Assembly (NCBI RefSeq): GCF_000621165.1
Contig: NZ_JHZA01000018.1
Coordinates: forward strand, 58,730 to 122,729
DNA: 64,000 bases
Direction: 5' to 3'
DNA from: Enterovibrio calviensis DSM 14347
GTDB lineage: Bacteria > Pseudomonadota > Gammaproteobacteria > Enterobacterales > Vibrionaceae
Shown here: piece by piece, positions 27,084-35,981 of the stretch
How positions within the stretch are numbered: the first letter of the stretch is position 1
Layout of the letters: every line of letters begins with the position of its first letter
Notes under the pieces: model-generated
What the model was told of the DNA's origin: nothing
Database searches by the model: none
Seen by the model: the letters and a program-made list of their open reading frames with translations, nothing else
Made by a program: the position numbers and the translations under genes

Positions 27084-27593
27084 TTACATAAAGTAGGCAA
27101 ATGCAGCGGCTACAGTTAAGAGCGAAATCAATGTAACAGCAACAATAGGGAGAATGTGACGCTCTGTGCTGTTATCAACCACAGGTTCATCAACGTGAAC
27201 ATCAAGCGGGTCTGGTACGGAGGGATCCGGCGCGGGCACGGCTTGGCGTTGATACGTTTTCTGAGGTAGCGAGACCCGATAACCATGATCGCCAACGACA
27301 TCTAATGGAAGCACTTTTTCGCCTTGGCGGTATGATTTAGAGAGCAGAGAGCAAAGGCTGCTTTGATGTTGAGAGAACGATGAATCAGGCAGAGACGTAG
27401 ATGCATAAAGCACACGTGCAGAAAGCACTTCCCCGGCGTGATAACAAAGCATTTCCAGCAAACGACATTCTTCATAGGTGAGTGTTGTCACTGAGCTGTC
27501 TTGCCAATACAAAGAGCGGCTTTCTGGCTCGAAATCGACGTCAGAAAATCGGTAGCACCGACTGTTAACTTTCGTGACCATTGAATCATCCAT
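27084..27593 (-). CDS. ToxR/CadC-like membrane-anchored winged-helix protein
   Basis: A 169-residue protein. Residues 10-110 form an OmpR-type winged-helix DNA-binding domain (LTYEECRLLEMLCYHAGEVLSARVLY, shown here as the segment from LTYEE to RVLY; wing at GDHGYRVSLP). A proline-rich linker (about 117-142) leads to a single C-terminal transmembrane helix (148-168). There is virtually no periplasmic domain, so it would be tail-anchored with no sensor of its own. ToxR, TcpP and CadC have the same order but a large periplasmic part. A GGAG site precedes the ATG. Target genes unknown. Confidence 0.75.
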   Translation of the reverse strand: MDDSMVTKVNSRCYRFSDVDFEPESRSLYWQDSSVTTLTYEECRLLEMLCYHAGEVLSARVLYASTSLPDSSFSQHQSSLCSLLSKSYRQGEKVLPLDVVGDHGYRVSLPQKTYQRQAVPAPDPSVPDPLDVHVDEPVVDNSTERHILPIVAVTLISLLTVAAAFAYFM

Positions 27594-27715
27594 CTCACTA
27601 TCTCCGATAAGAAAAGTGTGGACTCAAATCACAGAATTTCAACTGCAACACCCCTGTTTATTCAGGGGTGTATAGCGCACATCACACGGTATTCAAGGGG
27701 AGTTAGCGATAAACA

Positions 27716-29140
27716 CTAAGATACAAGCGATTCAACGTAATGATAAATGGACTTAAGAATGGCCAATTTTTTTTCATCACTTTGATGTTCCTCCACCAGA
27801 TCTTCTAACCGAGTCATATATTCTGGCAGATGGGTTTCGAAATAATCACGACGATGCAGATGCCATTTGTTCTGTTCGCTATCGGTCAGCGTCCATGAAA
27901 AGTTTCGAGCACGATAACGGAACAACAAGGGCTTAATGCGTTGATCTGACACTTGAATATCAAGCGCTGCAAGATTTTCAGGCTTGGTCTGACGAATGAT
28001 ATCCATGGTAGAACGATCAGACGGCGAGAAAAAGCCGTTATAGAGTTCGCTATCTACGTTATTGGATGAAGCATACTCTGGTTTGTCAGTATATAACGCG
28101 ACCAGTTTCTCTCGAACCTCCGGGTGCGCTTGAAGCTTTTTCAGGTTGCTCAAGCAGAACTGACGGTCAATACCCAGCCTTTCCGCATCTTCTGGGCGCA
28201 AGGTTTTAGCTTCCGCCAGTACAGGGCATTTATTGATGTGAATAAGCTTGATCGGCGCAGGAAGTTCATCTGGCGCTAGGTCGGTGCGTTTGGTGTAAAG
28301 ACGCTCACGCAACGCATCGGCATCTAAATTGAACAATGGCGTAGGATCTAGCGCCAAGTCGATGGCAATAACGGCATTCTTGTTGTCAGGGTGCCAAGCG
28401 ACGGGCACAACCCAACTGGTATTGCCACGTTCGGTACCAAACATGCCCGACACATGCACTAATGGCTTCATGGCAACAATATCAATCAAAGCCGTTAGCT
28501 TGTTCTTATTGCGGTGCGTATATAGGTAATCAAACAAACGTGGTTGGGCTTGCTTGAATTTTTTTGCCATCTCTATGGTGGCAATCACGTCCGCCATGGC
28601 GTCATGCGCGTTGGCGTGTTCAATACCATTAGCGACAGATAAATGCTCAAGCTTAAAGCTGGTAAAACCGTCTTGATTTAGTGGCCATTCGATGCCGTCT
28701 GGGCGAAGTGCGTATGCTGCGCGCATGGCATCCAAAAGATCCCACCTTGAATTCCCGTTTTGCCAGCTCCAGCCATAAGGGTCGAAGAAATTACGGTACA
28801 AGGTATAGCGTGACACTTCGTCGTCAAAACGGATGTTGTTGTAGCCCACCGAGCATGTTCCTGGTTGCGCAAACTGCTCATGGATCTTCGCGATGAACTC
28901 GGGCTCCGAAAGGCCTCGGCTGACAGCGGTTTGTGGTGTGATACCTGTGATCAAGCAAGCTTCGGGCTGTGGAAGGTAGTCATTGGGAGGCTGACAGTAA
29001 ATCACCAAGGGTTCGCCAATGATATTGAAGTCTTTGTCTGTCCTTACGCCTGCAAACTGGCAGGGACGATCAAGCGCGGGGCTGATACCAAAGGTTTCAT
29101 AATCAAAGAAGAAGAATGTAGGCTGTTCGGAATTTTTCAT
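27716..29140 (-). CDS. sbcB: Exodeoxyribonuclease I
   Basis: A 474-residue single-strand 3'-5' exonuclease of recombination and mismatch repair. The DEDD motifs are visible: D13 and E15 (FFFFDYETFG), NIRFDDE, and HDAMADV near residue 180. The SH3-like and C-terminal helical parts follow (QRIKPLLFRYRARN). Length matches E. coli ExoI (475). The accessory island starts right after its 5' end, and the promoter of sbcB may now come from island DNA. Confidence 0.95.
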   Translation of the reverse strand: MKNSEQPTFFFFDYETFGISPALDRPCQFAGVRTDKDFNIIGEPLVIYCQPPNDYLPQPEACLITGITPQTAVSRGLSEPEFIAKIHEQFAQPGTCSVGYNNIRFDDEVSRYTLYRNFFDPYGWSWQNGNSRWDLLDAMRAAYALRPDGIEWPLNQDGFTSFKLEHLSVANGIEHANAHDAMADVIATIEMAKKFKQAQPRLFDYLYTHRNKNKLTALIDIVAMKPLVHVSGMFGTERGNTSWVVPVAWHPDNKNAVIAIDLALDPTPLFNLDADALRERLYTKRTDLAPDELPAPIKLIHINKCPVLAEAKTLRPEDAERLGIDRQFCLSNLKKLQAHPEVREKLVALYTDKPEYASSNNVDSELYNGFFSPSDRSTMDIIRQTKPENLAALDIQVSDQRIKPLLFRYRARNFSWTLTDSEQNKWHLHRRDYFETHLPEYMTRLEDLVEEHQSDEKKLAILKSIYHYVESLVS

Positions 29141-29241
29141 AAGAGTTCTAGTTTTTCCAAGGCTTGGTAATTAAGCCTTTAAATTCAGGCGATTAAATGT
29201 ATATATTATGCTGATTTTTAAACTAAAGTGATTCGTTTTTC

Positions 29242-29300
29242 TGCGTTTCACATTTGCACTTGCGTCCGAACCTGCGTCTATTTTTGGTAAGTGCTGCGTC
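29242..29300. repeat. Four TGCGT direct repeats before the integrase remnant
   Basis: TGCGT(T/C) occurs at 29242, 29261, 29273 and 29295, the last two as CTGCGTCT, all in the same direction in an A/T-rich context. This resembles integrase arm-type sites in an attachment region. No matching core was found. Confidence 0.45.
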
Positions 29301-29320
29301 TTTTTTCTAGGGATGTTGAA

Positions 29321-30429
29321 ATGAGCATAACAGACAAACAATTAAGGGCTATCGTAAATTCAGACAGTTACGATGGCTCTTCATAGTTGAATGATGGAGA
29401 GGGGCTGATTGCTAAAATCTCACCCAAGGCCAACATTACATTTCAGTATCGTTGTCGCTTCAATGGCGCCAATAAACGATTTCGTATTGGTAAGTATCCG
29501 ATAACCTCTCTCAAGAACGCAAGGCAAATCCATAAAAGGGTGTTGGAGTTAAGGGAAGAGGGGCGAAATCCAGAAATAGCGCTTACGGGTGAAACCGATT
29601 TCGTCACCCTTAAAAACTGCGTTGACTATTGGCTGGAGAACAAAGGCCCACAACTTAAGCCAGGAGCGCGCCAGCTATACCATTCTTTTGCCGATAACTA
29701 CTACCACATTTTTCAGGATGTCGATGTAGAACGAATACCCGCAAGAGAGTGGATGAAGTGGTTTGATGAAATTGCCAAGAAAAATCCCAAAACGGCAAAC
29801 TCAGCATTCTCGAAACTCCGCACCTGCTTTAATTACTGCAAATCCAAGTTCATGATCGACGGAACGCACTTGGAAAAAATTCGCCAGCAAGATGCAGGTG
29901 CTGCGCCAGTGGCTGATGACAGAGTGCTATCACTGCCGGACTCGCCAAAATTTGTATTGCGATAGAAAGAAGCAAAGCTGGAACATCAACAAAGCATCTA
30001 CACCTGATGACGATGCTTTGGGGAAAACGACTTTCTGAGCTTCGCTTAGCGAGACGTGAGCACTTCGACCTGGTCAATGATGTTTGGACGGTACCGCCAG
30101 AACTGAGCAAGATGGGGAACACCATTCGCATGCCAATACCGAAAGATATCAAGCCAATGCTCGAACGCTTGATGCACATCTATGATGACTACCTCTTCCC
30201 AGGAACCTCACTCAACAAACCCATCATCATTTCAACCGTTTGCTCAGAACTTGGCACTATGCCACATGTGACAAAGAAAATGCTGGGGCATGAGCTGGGC
30301 GGAATTATGGCTGTTTACAACAAACACGACTGGCTTAAAGAGCAGAAGGAAGCGTATGAGGTTTATTCTGATGCGCTGTCGAAGCAAGTTAGGAAAGAGT
30401 TGGAGCATGAAGTTGATAAGGCAAGTTGA
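29321..30429 (+). pseudogene. Tyrosine integrase (P4-like), inactivated
   Basis: The remains of a DUF4102-type phage integrase, read in order: ATG 29321, an in-frame TAG at 29384-29386, arm-binding and core-binding domains (NGANKRFRIGKYPITSLKNA, then WLENKGPQLKPGARQ), a one-base loss near 29940 that turns a likely PDLAKIC into PDSPKF and stops at 29965, and the catalytic part in the next frame (GKRLSELRLARREHF to LGHELGGIMAVYNKH). Box I arginine region, the LGH histidine and the tyrosine are visible, but the region that should carry the HxLR box is missing between STVCS and ELGTM. It cannot make an active recombinase. Confidence 0.88.
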
Positions 30430-30486
30430 CCTCTTGCCGTATCACTACACTTTAAAGATGAATACGGGAAATACAACTTTTGATAG

Positions 30487-31695
30487 TCAACGATAGCTCA
30501 TCACAAAAACTGCGGTGGATGAGACTGCAGGAATCCAAGCTATAAACCGGAAGATACATAGATGTAGCTTGGCTTTACGGTAGTTGTTCCTCAATCCGGT
30601 TTCCATGTTAGTGATTGCAGTCTGTAGATCGGTAGGATAACTGTCTTTTCTACCATTGAATGCTTTGAGTACCAGCTCCTTTGCTTCATTCACAATTTGC
30701 AGCCGATTCCTCTGATTGTCTATTGCAGTGACAGTAATATAAGTTGTAATCAACAAGCCCAATACAACTAAAATATCACCAACAATCCCTACGCTTTTCG
30801 TATTAATTGCTACAACAGCAGCCATAGAAACTGGTACAGCAAGGATTTTGCTTACCACGTCTGATGTCACATTTGCTATTTTTTCTGCTAATTCTATTTC
30901 GGCCTGTGCAACCTCTTTTTTGGCTTTATGGAAAGCAAAACCACTAAGGTAGGTAGCGAAATTATCTTGATAAAGAGAGACAAAGTCACTCCAATTTGTA
31001 GCTAGCTTTTTAAAAGCGTCTTTTGGCGAGTTAGCATCAGAAGTAAATTCCAACAGTGTTGAGCTGAAAACGCTCAGTTTTTCATGGAAATGATGATCAG
31101 TATTGGACTCTTCTTTAATAAGATACTCAAGTATGGATATATCTACAGGGTGATTGTCAATTACCTCTTCATCGATACAGATGTCCAGTACCAATGGTTT
31201 ACTAGATTCAGCTACATTCGCGACGAATACCAGAGTGTGATCTTGAGAATCGCTCTTTTTATCGTGATAGGGAGCGATCTTTCTTATCGCAGAAACAAAC
31301 GAACAAACTTGTTCAAGTTTATTCGTAACAGATGAAGTTTCCGAGGGGAAACAGATGTCACTGCTTGCTAAATAAAATGTTTGAGGCATTTCGCCGGTTA
31401 GGAGTGAGGGACTCCTGTCCACAAGTTCTTTTAAATTTTTGAACCAAGGAGAACTGCCGCTATCTCCGATACGAATGCGCGCACAATAATCAGTATCGAG
31501 CAGTAACTCGTTTACATCCAAATCTTCATCTGGATCAGAAATAGGCCAAATCCTTTCTACTCTGTGGGGAGTACAGTCACTTTGCAAGTGCTTCATGATC
31601 ATCTGGTTGGCAGTGAAATTGACGTCGAACTTATTCCCACTTAACTTCGGATAATTCCCAATCCGGTATAGTTCAACAAGGTTTTTGAGAGCCAT
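30487..31695 (-). CDS. Unknown membrane protein, second gene of a pair with an NdpA-like protein
   Basis: I do not recognise this 402-residue protein. The N-terminal 270 residues are soluble and mixed alpha/beta. A predicted amphipathic helix (about 265-285, KKEVAQAEIELAEKIANV) leads to two membrane helices (about 287-304 and 308-330), a basic segment, and a third helix at the very C-terminus (FIAWIPAVSSTAVFVM). The ATG at 31695 follows the stop of the upstream NdpA-like gene by one base, so the two are translationally coupled. No nuclease, kinase or NTPase motif is apparent. In the setting of a mobile island I suspect a membrane effector or sensor; this is inference. Confidence 0.75.
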   Translation of the reverse strand: MALKNLVELYRIGNYPKLSGNKFDVNFTANQMIMKHLQSDCTPHRVERIWPISDPDEDLDVNELLLDTDYCARIRIGDSGSSPWFKNLKELVDRSPSLLTGEMPQTFYLASSDICFPSETSSVTNKLEQVCSFVSAIRKIAPYHDKKSDSQDHTLVFVANVAESSKPLVLDICIDEEVIDNHPVDISILEYLIKEESNTDHHFHEKLSVFSSTLLEFTSDANSPKDAFKKLATNWSDFVSLYQDNFATYLSGFAFHKAKKEVAQAEIELAEKIANVTSDVVSKILAVPVSMAAVVAINTKSVGIVGDILVVLGLLITTYITVTAIDNQRNRLQIVNEAKELVLKAFNGRKDSYPTDLQTAITNMETGLRNNYRKAKLHLCIFRFIAWIPAVSSTAVFVMSYR

Positions 31696-31696
31696 T

Positions 31697-32803
31697 TTAT
31701 TCAATTATACCTAGCTGCCTTTCAATATCAGCTTTTAGTTTTGGCGGAAGTTTTGATATTGTAAGCTGTCCATTCTTGTACCAAATTCGGCTTCCAGAAT
31801 CTGTTCCAAGGTCGCCTCTATCAAAGTTTATGCCTAAAGCCTCGTCTTTATAGATAATGTGAGTAAGTTTCTTCAACTCATTTTTATTGACGGAGAATTC
31901 AGCAGGGACCCCAACATCTTCGCTATTAAGATGTTGAAACAGGTTCTCTGTGAGGTCATCGACGGTATCAATATCAACTTTTGCAAATATCCCCCTTGCT
32001 AACTCAACAACCTCGCTAAGCCTTGCTGTTTTGTCATCTGGGTTTGCTTCTTTATTAGTCAGGTATACAGTAACTTTGCGTTTGAACTCATCTGCGTAAG
32101 AATCCAAACCCTCTGTAGAGCGAAAAAACTTAGTCCCGTGGATAACTACACCTTTAGTCGCTTTAGCTGACGGAGAACCAGCTTTACAGCCAAGAGCTCG
32201 AACGAAATATTGGGAAGACTCGTTGTTGGCACTAGATCCAATAAATGTCAGATAACAAATGTCGTTTTGTTCTTCAGGAGACGCAGTTAGGTATTCCGTC
32301 CACCTTTGAAAGCTAAACCTAGCCGCGGAATGTAGTTTACCTAGATCAATGTATTGTAAATCTTGGACGTCCAAGCCTTTCATGCCGAAACCTGGTTTTT
32401 GCTTAACCATAGCTACGAGAAGAAATCGTGAGCTGTTGGCTTGGTAGTCTATGAACAGGATATGCCCGCCAGTAGCTGGGCCCGTTGACCGTGCCTCTCT
32501 GTGTAGTTCTTTCATTATGGTGTTTGTTAGAGAAAGAAAGGTCGAGTCCTTAACACCATCTCTTTTGGTGTAGTAGTCCTTGATAGTTTGAGGTGCTTCC
32601 CCGTGAGAGCCTGAATTGTCAAAAACACCATACTGAAGGCTGTTGCCTTTCTTACCGTAAGCATCAATAACTCCCTCGATAAGTGATACTACTGTAGGGT
32701 CGCTCAGTGGCAACAGCTCATCCCGAAGGCTAGATTTTTGGATTTCTTGATGCTGTTCCTTGTTTAAACGATGCACAACAGCTTTATTGATTACAACTGA
32801 CAT
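31697..32803 (-). CDS. NdpA/YejK-like nucleoid-associated protein (NA37 family)
   Basis: A 368-residue protein that I align with YejK/NdpA: N-terminal INKAVVHRLNKE (compare INQIALHQLIKR), LRDELLPLSDPTVVSLIEGV, YGVFDNSG, a GGHILFIDYQA segment with LLVAMVK, YIDLGKLHSAARFSFQRW and YLTFIGSS. YejK binds DNA and is abundant on the nucleoid; this copy is diverged and about 35 residues longer, with a C-terminal tail ending RIWYKNGQLTISKLPPKL. Start at ATG 32803 with a strong AAGGA site; the upstream TTG start adds ten residues without support. It sits in a decayed integrase island and is coupled to a membrane-protein gene, unlike the chromosomal yejK. A role as the DNA-sensing half of a defence pair is inference. 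Confidence 0.8.
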   Translation of the reverse strand: MSVVINKAVVHRLNKEQHQEIQKSSLRDELLPLSDPTVVSLIEGVIDAYGKKGNSLQYGVFDNSGSHGEAPQTIKDYYTKRDGVKDSTFLSLTNTIMKELHREARSTGPATGGHILFIDYQANSSRFLLVAMVKQKPGFGMKGLDVQDLQYIDLGKLHSAARFSFQRWTEYLTASPEEQNDICYLTFIGSSANNESSQYFVRALGCKAGSPSAKATKGVVIHGTKFFRSTEGLDSYADEFKRKVTVYLTNKEANPDDKTARLSEVVELARGIFAKVDIDTVDDLTENLFQHLNSEDVGVPAEFSVNKNELKKLTHIIYKDEALGINFDRGDLGTDSGSRIWYKNGQLTISKLPPKLKADIERQLGIIE

Positions 32804-33020
32804 AAGGCTTTCCTTTGAAATCGGGTCAGGCAATATTGAGCTAGTTAGACATATTTTCCAATAACTTACCGAGAAATTTTTGACTTAAGCCGCGCAGCTG
32901 AGTGCTTTTCATCCATTGAATCAAAGTCTCATGATTAGAATCTATGGGGAACAACAAATGATCCTAATACCCCTTAAACCCACCTTCATGCTGAACCAAC
33001 TCCATTACTGCTTCTCTTAA

Positions 33021-33227
33021 CCAACGCAAGGGCGTGTACTGTGGAACAATGAAACCCGTTACGCCAATTTCACCCGCACGCTAGATGTCCCATTTAGCCG
33101 TTTTATCCGCTACAAGCCGGTTCTGGAAGATTTGGTGGATTGGCTAACCATTGGTCGCACCGCTGCACTACTGCGCATGCAAGGACAGATGGGAAATGAA
33201 AAACGCGAGGCTAAGAAAGCTGCGTGA
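33021..33227 (+). pseudogene. C-terminal remnant of an unidentified gene
   Basis: A frame of 69 codons from just after a TAA (33018-33020) to TGA at 33225-33227, with no start codon before its last third. The reading (WNNETRYANFTRTLDVPFSRF, then YKPVLEDLVDWLTIGRTAALL and a basic tail KREAKKAA) looks like the end of a real protein, probably phage- or plasmid-derived. I cannot name the family. It is followed by a clear terminator, which supports an old 3' end. Confidence 0.5.
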
Positions 33228-33256
33228 TGTGAGCTAACTAGATTGAAATCGTGAAG

Positions 33257-33286
33257 GCCACCGAAAGGTGGCTCTTTTGTTGTTTT
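33257..33286 (+). terminator. Rho-independent terminator
   Basis: Stem GCCACC-GAAA-GGTGGC followed by CTTTTGTTGTTTT. It follows the gene remnant and insulates the next plus-strand gene. Confidence 0.85.
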
Positions 33287-33339
33287 AATTTATCCGAATA
33301 TATGTAGGGTGCGGGCTGAGCATTTATTAGGGTTTTTAT

Positions 33340-34107
33340 ATGTTGAATTTTTTCAAATCTAGTTTTGACACAGTGGCACAGCGTATTACTAATCCGTTAG
33401 TAGGTGCCTATATTATGGCTTGGTTGATAGTAAATCGCGTAGGTATCGCTGCTTTCATCTTTGCTAATGATAATGAAACGCGTATTGAGATCGTGAGGCA
33501 ATACGGTGTTGGTTACGATGAACTACTAGCGATTTTACTTGCTACAGGATACTTGGTATTTAGTTATCTAGTATCTCCTGCGGTACAGATGTTCGTTGAG
33601 AAAGTGCGTTTCGAATGGATTGAATCTCGTGATATCGAGGTAAAGAAAGTACAAGAACGTGTAAGACAATGGGCTGCGTTTGAGTCAACAGCAGACTATG
33701 TACAGAAAGACTTTGATAAGCAATTAAAAGACCTTAGAGCTAAAGCTGAAGACTTCGATAGGCTGGAAAAGGAAACAGAAGAGCTTGAATCTAATATTGA
33801 TGCAATGAGTAGTAAAGTTGATAGACTTGAAGAGCAAGAGACCATCCGACAAAGTTACAATAAAATGTGTACTCATTTGCTTCCTTCATTAAGGGAAATA
33901 TATAGTTGGTATGAGCGGGCGAGCTCAAGTAGTCATATGTTAAGTGAGACTGAAAAGCTACTTCTTGACCAATTAGAACAGGACAATTTTGTGTTAAAAG
34001 TTCAAGAATTAAACGAGCATGTTCTGTTTGAAAACGGCGATTCGGATCAAATTGAAAATTATCTAGATCTCGGATCAAGAACGGATGAGTTAGAAAAAGC
34101 TAAGTGA
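33340..34107 (+). CDS. Unknown two-helix membrane protein with long coiled coil
   Basis: I do not recognise this 255-residue protein. Two membrane helices (about 22-40 and 63-85) flank a short loop, then a charged region from 92 to 170 has strong coiled-coil character (DFDKQLKDLRAKAEDFDRLE; KETEELESNIDAMSSKVDRL). The C-terminal 85 residues are acidic and helical. Both ends would be cytoplasmic. The start MLNFFKSSFDTVAQRITNP, with an aromatic and basic head, is a pattern I associate with membrane proteins of accessory islands. It is a single gene between a terminator and a convergent, broken gene. Confidence 0.7.
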   Translation: MLNFFKSSFDTVAQRITNPLVGAYIMAWLIVNRVGIAAFIFANDNETRIEIVRQYGVGYDELLAILLATGYLVFSYLVSPAVQMFVEKVRFEWIESRDIEVKKVQERVRQWAAFESTADYVQKDFDKQLKDLRAKAEDFDRLEKETEELESNIDAMSSKVDRLEEQETIRQSYNKMCTHLLPSLREIYSWYERASSSSHMLSETEKLLLDQLEQDNFVLKVQELNEHVLFENGDSDQIENYLDLGSRTDELEKAK

Positions 34108-34155
34108 TTATTTTAGTTATAACTCCTTCGAGACATTTTCTTGACTTTAATCTTG

Positions 34156-34661
34156 CTATTTAAGGTCTACAGTATAGACAGTAATTTCAACCCCATGGTG
34201 GGTGATAGCAGAGAGCACACGTTTCACGTAGCGCTCTCTTGAATCGGGATTTTTGATCAGAACAATGCCCGGCTTTTTCCCTGTTTCTGCGCTGTAATAC
34301 ATGGCTTTCCCAATTGCCTCAGCCCATTTTTCACCATAATTAAACTCTAAGGCGTGGGTATCTGTAAGGCAATCAACACGCGTTCTATCAGGTAGTACGT
34401 GTTCAACTTCTCCAATACAGTAAAACGTTATATAGTCTTTTTCTCGCCAAGGTTTTTTATGAGTTGGAATCTATTTTTTTCGATGGTTGAGGTGATTGTA
34501 TTCGCATGGCCTAGAGTGTTCGCAGAATGTTTGACTCCCTTAAAACCCTGAGTTATGACTTCATCAGAGCTATTAACATTCTTTGAAGGTGCGCGAGCAA
34601 CTAACGTTACAAGGCCTGCAATGAGTAATGAAATTAGAGCCAAAAAGAGATTTCTAAGCAT
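34156..34661 (-). pseudogene. Exported protein with nuclease-like C-terminus, one-base frameshift
   Basis: ATG 34661 opens a frame with a signal peptide or anchor (MLRNLFLALISLLIAGLVTL) that stops early at 34428. A second frame, without a start, continues from the T6 run at 34453-34458 to TAG 34156-34158. One extra T there would join QLIK to KPWREKDYITFYCIGEVEHV and give a protein of about 167 residues. The second part contains DCLTDTHALEFNYGEKWAEA and GKKPGIVLI, a pattern close to PD-(D/E)xK-fold proteins except that the lysine is asparagine. Either a recently broken gene or a sequencing error in the homopolymer. Confidence 0.7.
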
Positions 34662-34783
34662 TATTGGTATCCTCTTTCACAATCTCATAGTCAAACATGG
34701 GCATAAAAACTTAGTTTTAACATAAGCCAGATTTGAAAGGGTGAGAAGTCTATGTATTATGTTCATTTTTTATGGAGCAACTA

Positions 34784-35902
34784 ATGACCCAAAAAGAGTC
34801 AGGCTCAGGTATGCCAATGAGACGTGTGATTGCAATACTAGTCACCATAGGAGCGTTGTATGGCTTTTTTATTTACGCTTTAGACCTTATTAACGAGTAT
34901 CAAAGCATCCTTAAAGATCTTAATAAAAATGCGCTGGGACCAGAGCAGTTAGCTGGTGTTCTTGGTACTCAAGGAGATTACTTTGGCGGATTGTTAAATC
35001 CATTTCTAGCCTTTTTTTCACTCATAGCGTTGTTATACACAATTTACTTGCAGACAAATGAGCTTTCACTGACACGAAAAGAAATGGAAAAAACTACCAA
35101 GTTCAACGAAGATCAGGCGCTTGAACTTAGAAAGCAGGTTGAAGCGGCTGAAAGAGCAGCAGAGCTTCAAGCGAACGTTTCGAGACAACAGCAGTTTGAT
35201 ACCACATTCTCAACGTTATTGGCCGAGCACGGTAGGGTGCTTAACGAAATATCTAAGGATAATGACGCGTGTGCAGTGCTGAATGGTGTCGAAATGAAGC
35301 TGTCAATTTTTGGAGCTAGAGAACAAATACATCAGTGTCAGATGCTTTGTAAATACTATAGGGTTCTCTATCAACTCTTGAAATATATAGCAAGAAATCA
35401 TCCTGAAAATACGCATAGAAGATTCGATAGGGAATACTTGTCACTGCGGCCAAGTGACGATGAGAAAGTATATTCAAGCTTGGTTCGTTCAATGATTCCT
35501 CACGACGTGCTTAAAGGATTAGCCGCGAATAGTGCGTGGACTGATAGAGCTGATAGTGAATATTGTGAATACATACTATTGATTGAACGCTATGCAATGC
35601 TAGAACACTTACACATGGAGAATGCTCTAAAAAAAGGTGGAAAGGGGATTGCATTTTTGAGCTTGGAAACTGGAGCCACGTTTGTTTATCGGAGTGAAGC
35701 ATTCGGTACGAATACGTCACTTAGCTTTGTTATTGAATCGTGGCTCGAAGGATTCAGAACGTCACATACTTCTTCATCGTTTGATCGTTACTTCAGTAGT
35801 GTTCCATTAGTTTACTATGAATCATCTGTTATAGCTGGAGTGATCGGTTCCAAAGAATTTTCGGACTACAAAGAAAGAGTTTCTAGTCTTGGCATCAAGT
35901 GA
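34784..35902 (+). CDS. Putative phage abortive infection protein (PutAbiC family)
   Basis: A 372-residue protein with two membrane helices at the N-terminus (about 14-35 and 72-92) around the signature GDYFGGLLNPFLAFFSLIAL, then LQTNELSLTRKEMEKT, a coiled coil (about 100-135), and a cytoplasmic domain starting QQQFDTTFSTLLAEHGRVL. This order is that of the PutAbiC family, named after lactococcal AbiC, and of related two-helix defence proteins. Mechanism unknown; growth arrest through membrane action is suspected for such proteins. Start at ATG 34784 fits the GGAG site; ATG 34772 is the longer choice. Stand-alone gene. Confidence 0.75.
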   Translation: MTQKESGSGMPMRRVIAILVTIGALYGFFIYALDLINEYQSILKDLNKNALGPEQLAGVLGTQGDYFGGLLNPFLAFFSLIALLYTIYLQTNELSLTRKEMEKTTKFNEDQALELRKQVEAAERAAELQANVSRQQQFDTTFSTLLAEHGRVLNEISKDNDACAVLNGVEMKLSIFGAREQIHQCQMLCKYYRVLYQLLKYIARNHPENTHRRFDREYLSLRPSDDEKVYSSLVRSMIPHDVLKGLAANSAWTDRADSEYCEYILLIERYAMLEHLHMENALKKGGKGIAFLSLETGATFVYRSEAFGTNTSLSFVIESWLEGFRTSHTSSSFDRYFSSVPLVYYESSVIAGVIGSKEFSDYKERVSSLGIK

Positions 35903-35981
35903 ATACCTTTCGCTACGAGCAATACTACTTAATGGCTTAACAATGTTTGCTTTGTGAGCTGTTTATCAAAATCACTACATA

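Noticed and set aside
29387..29965. Independent integrase gene starting at TTG 29387
   Set aside because: The frame is the continuation of ATG 29321 past a TAG; no ribosome site lies before the TTG.
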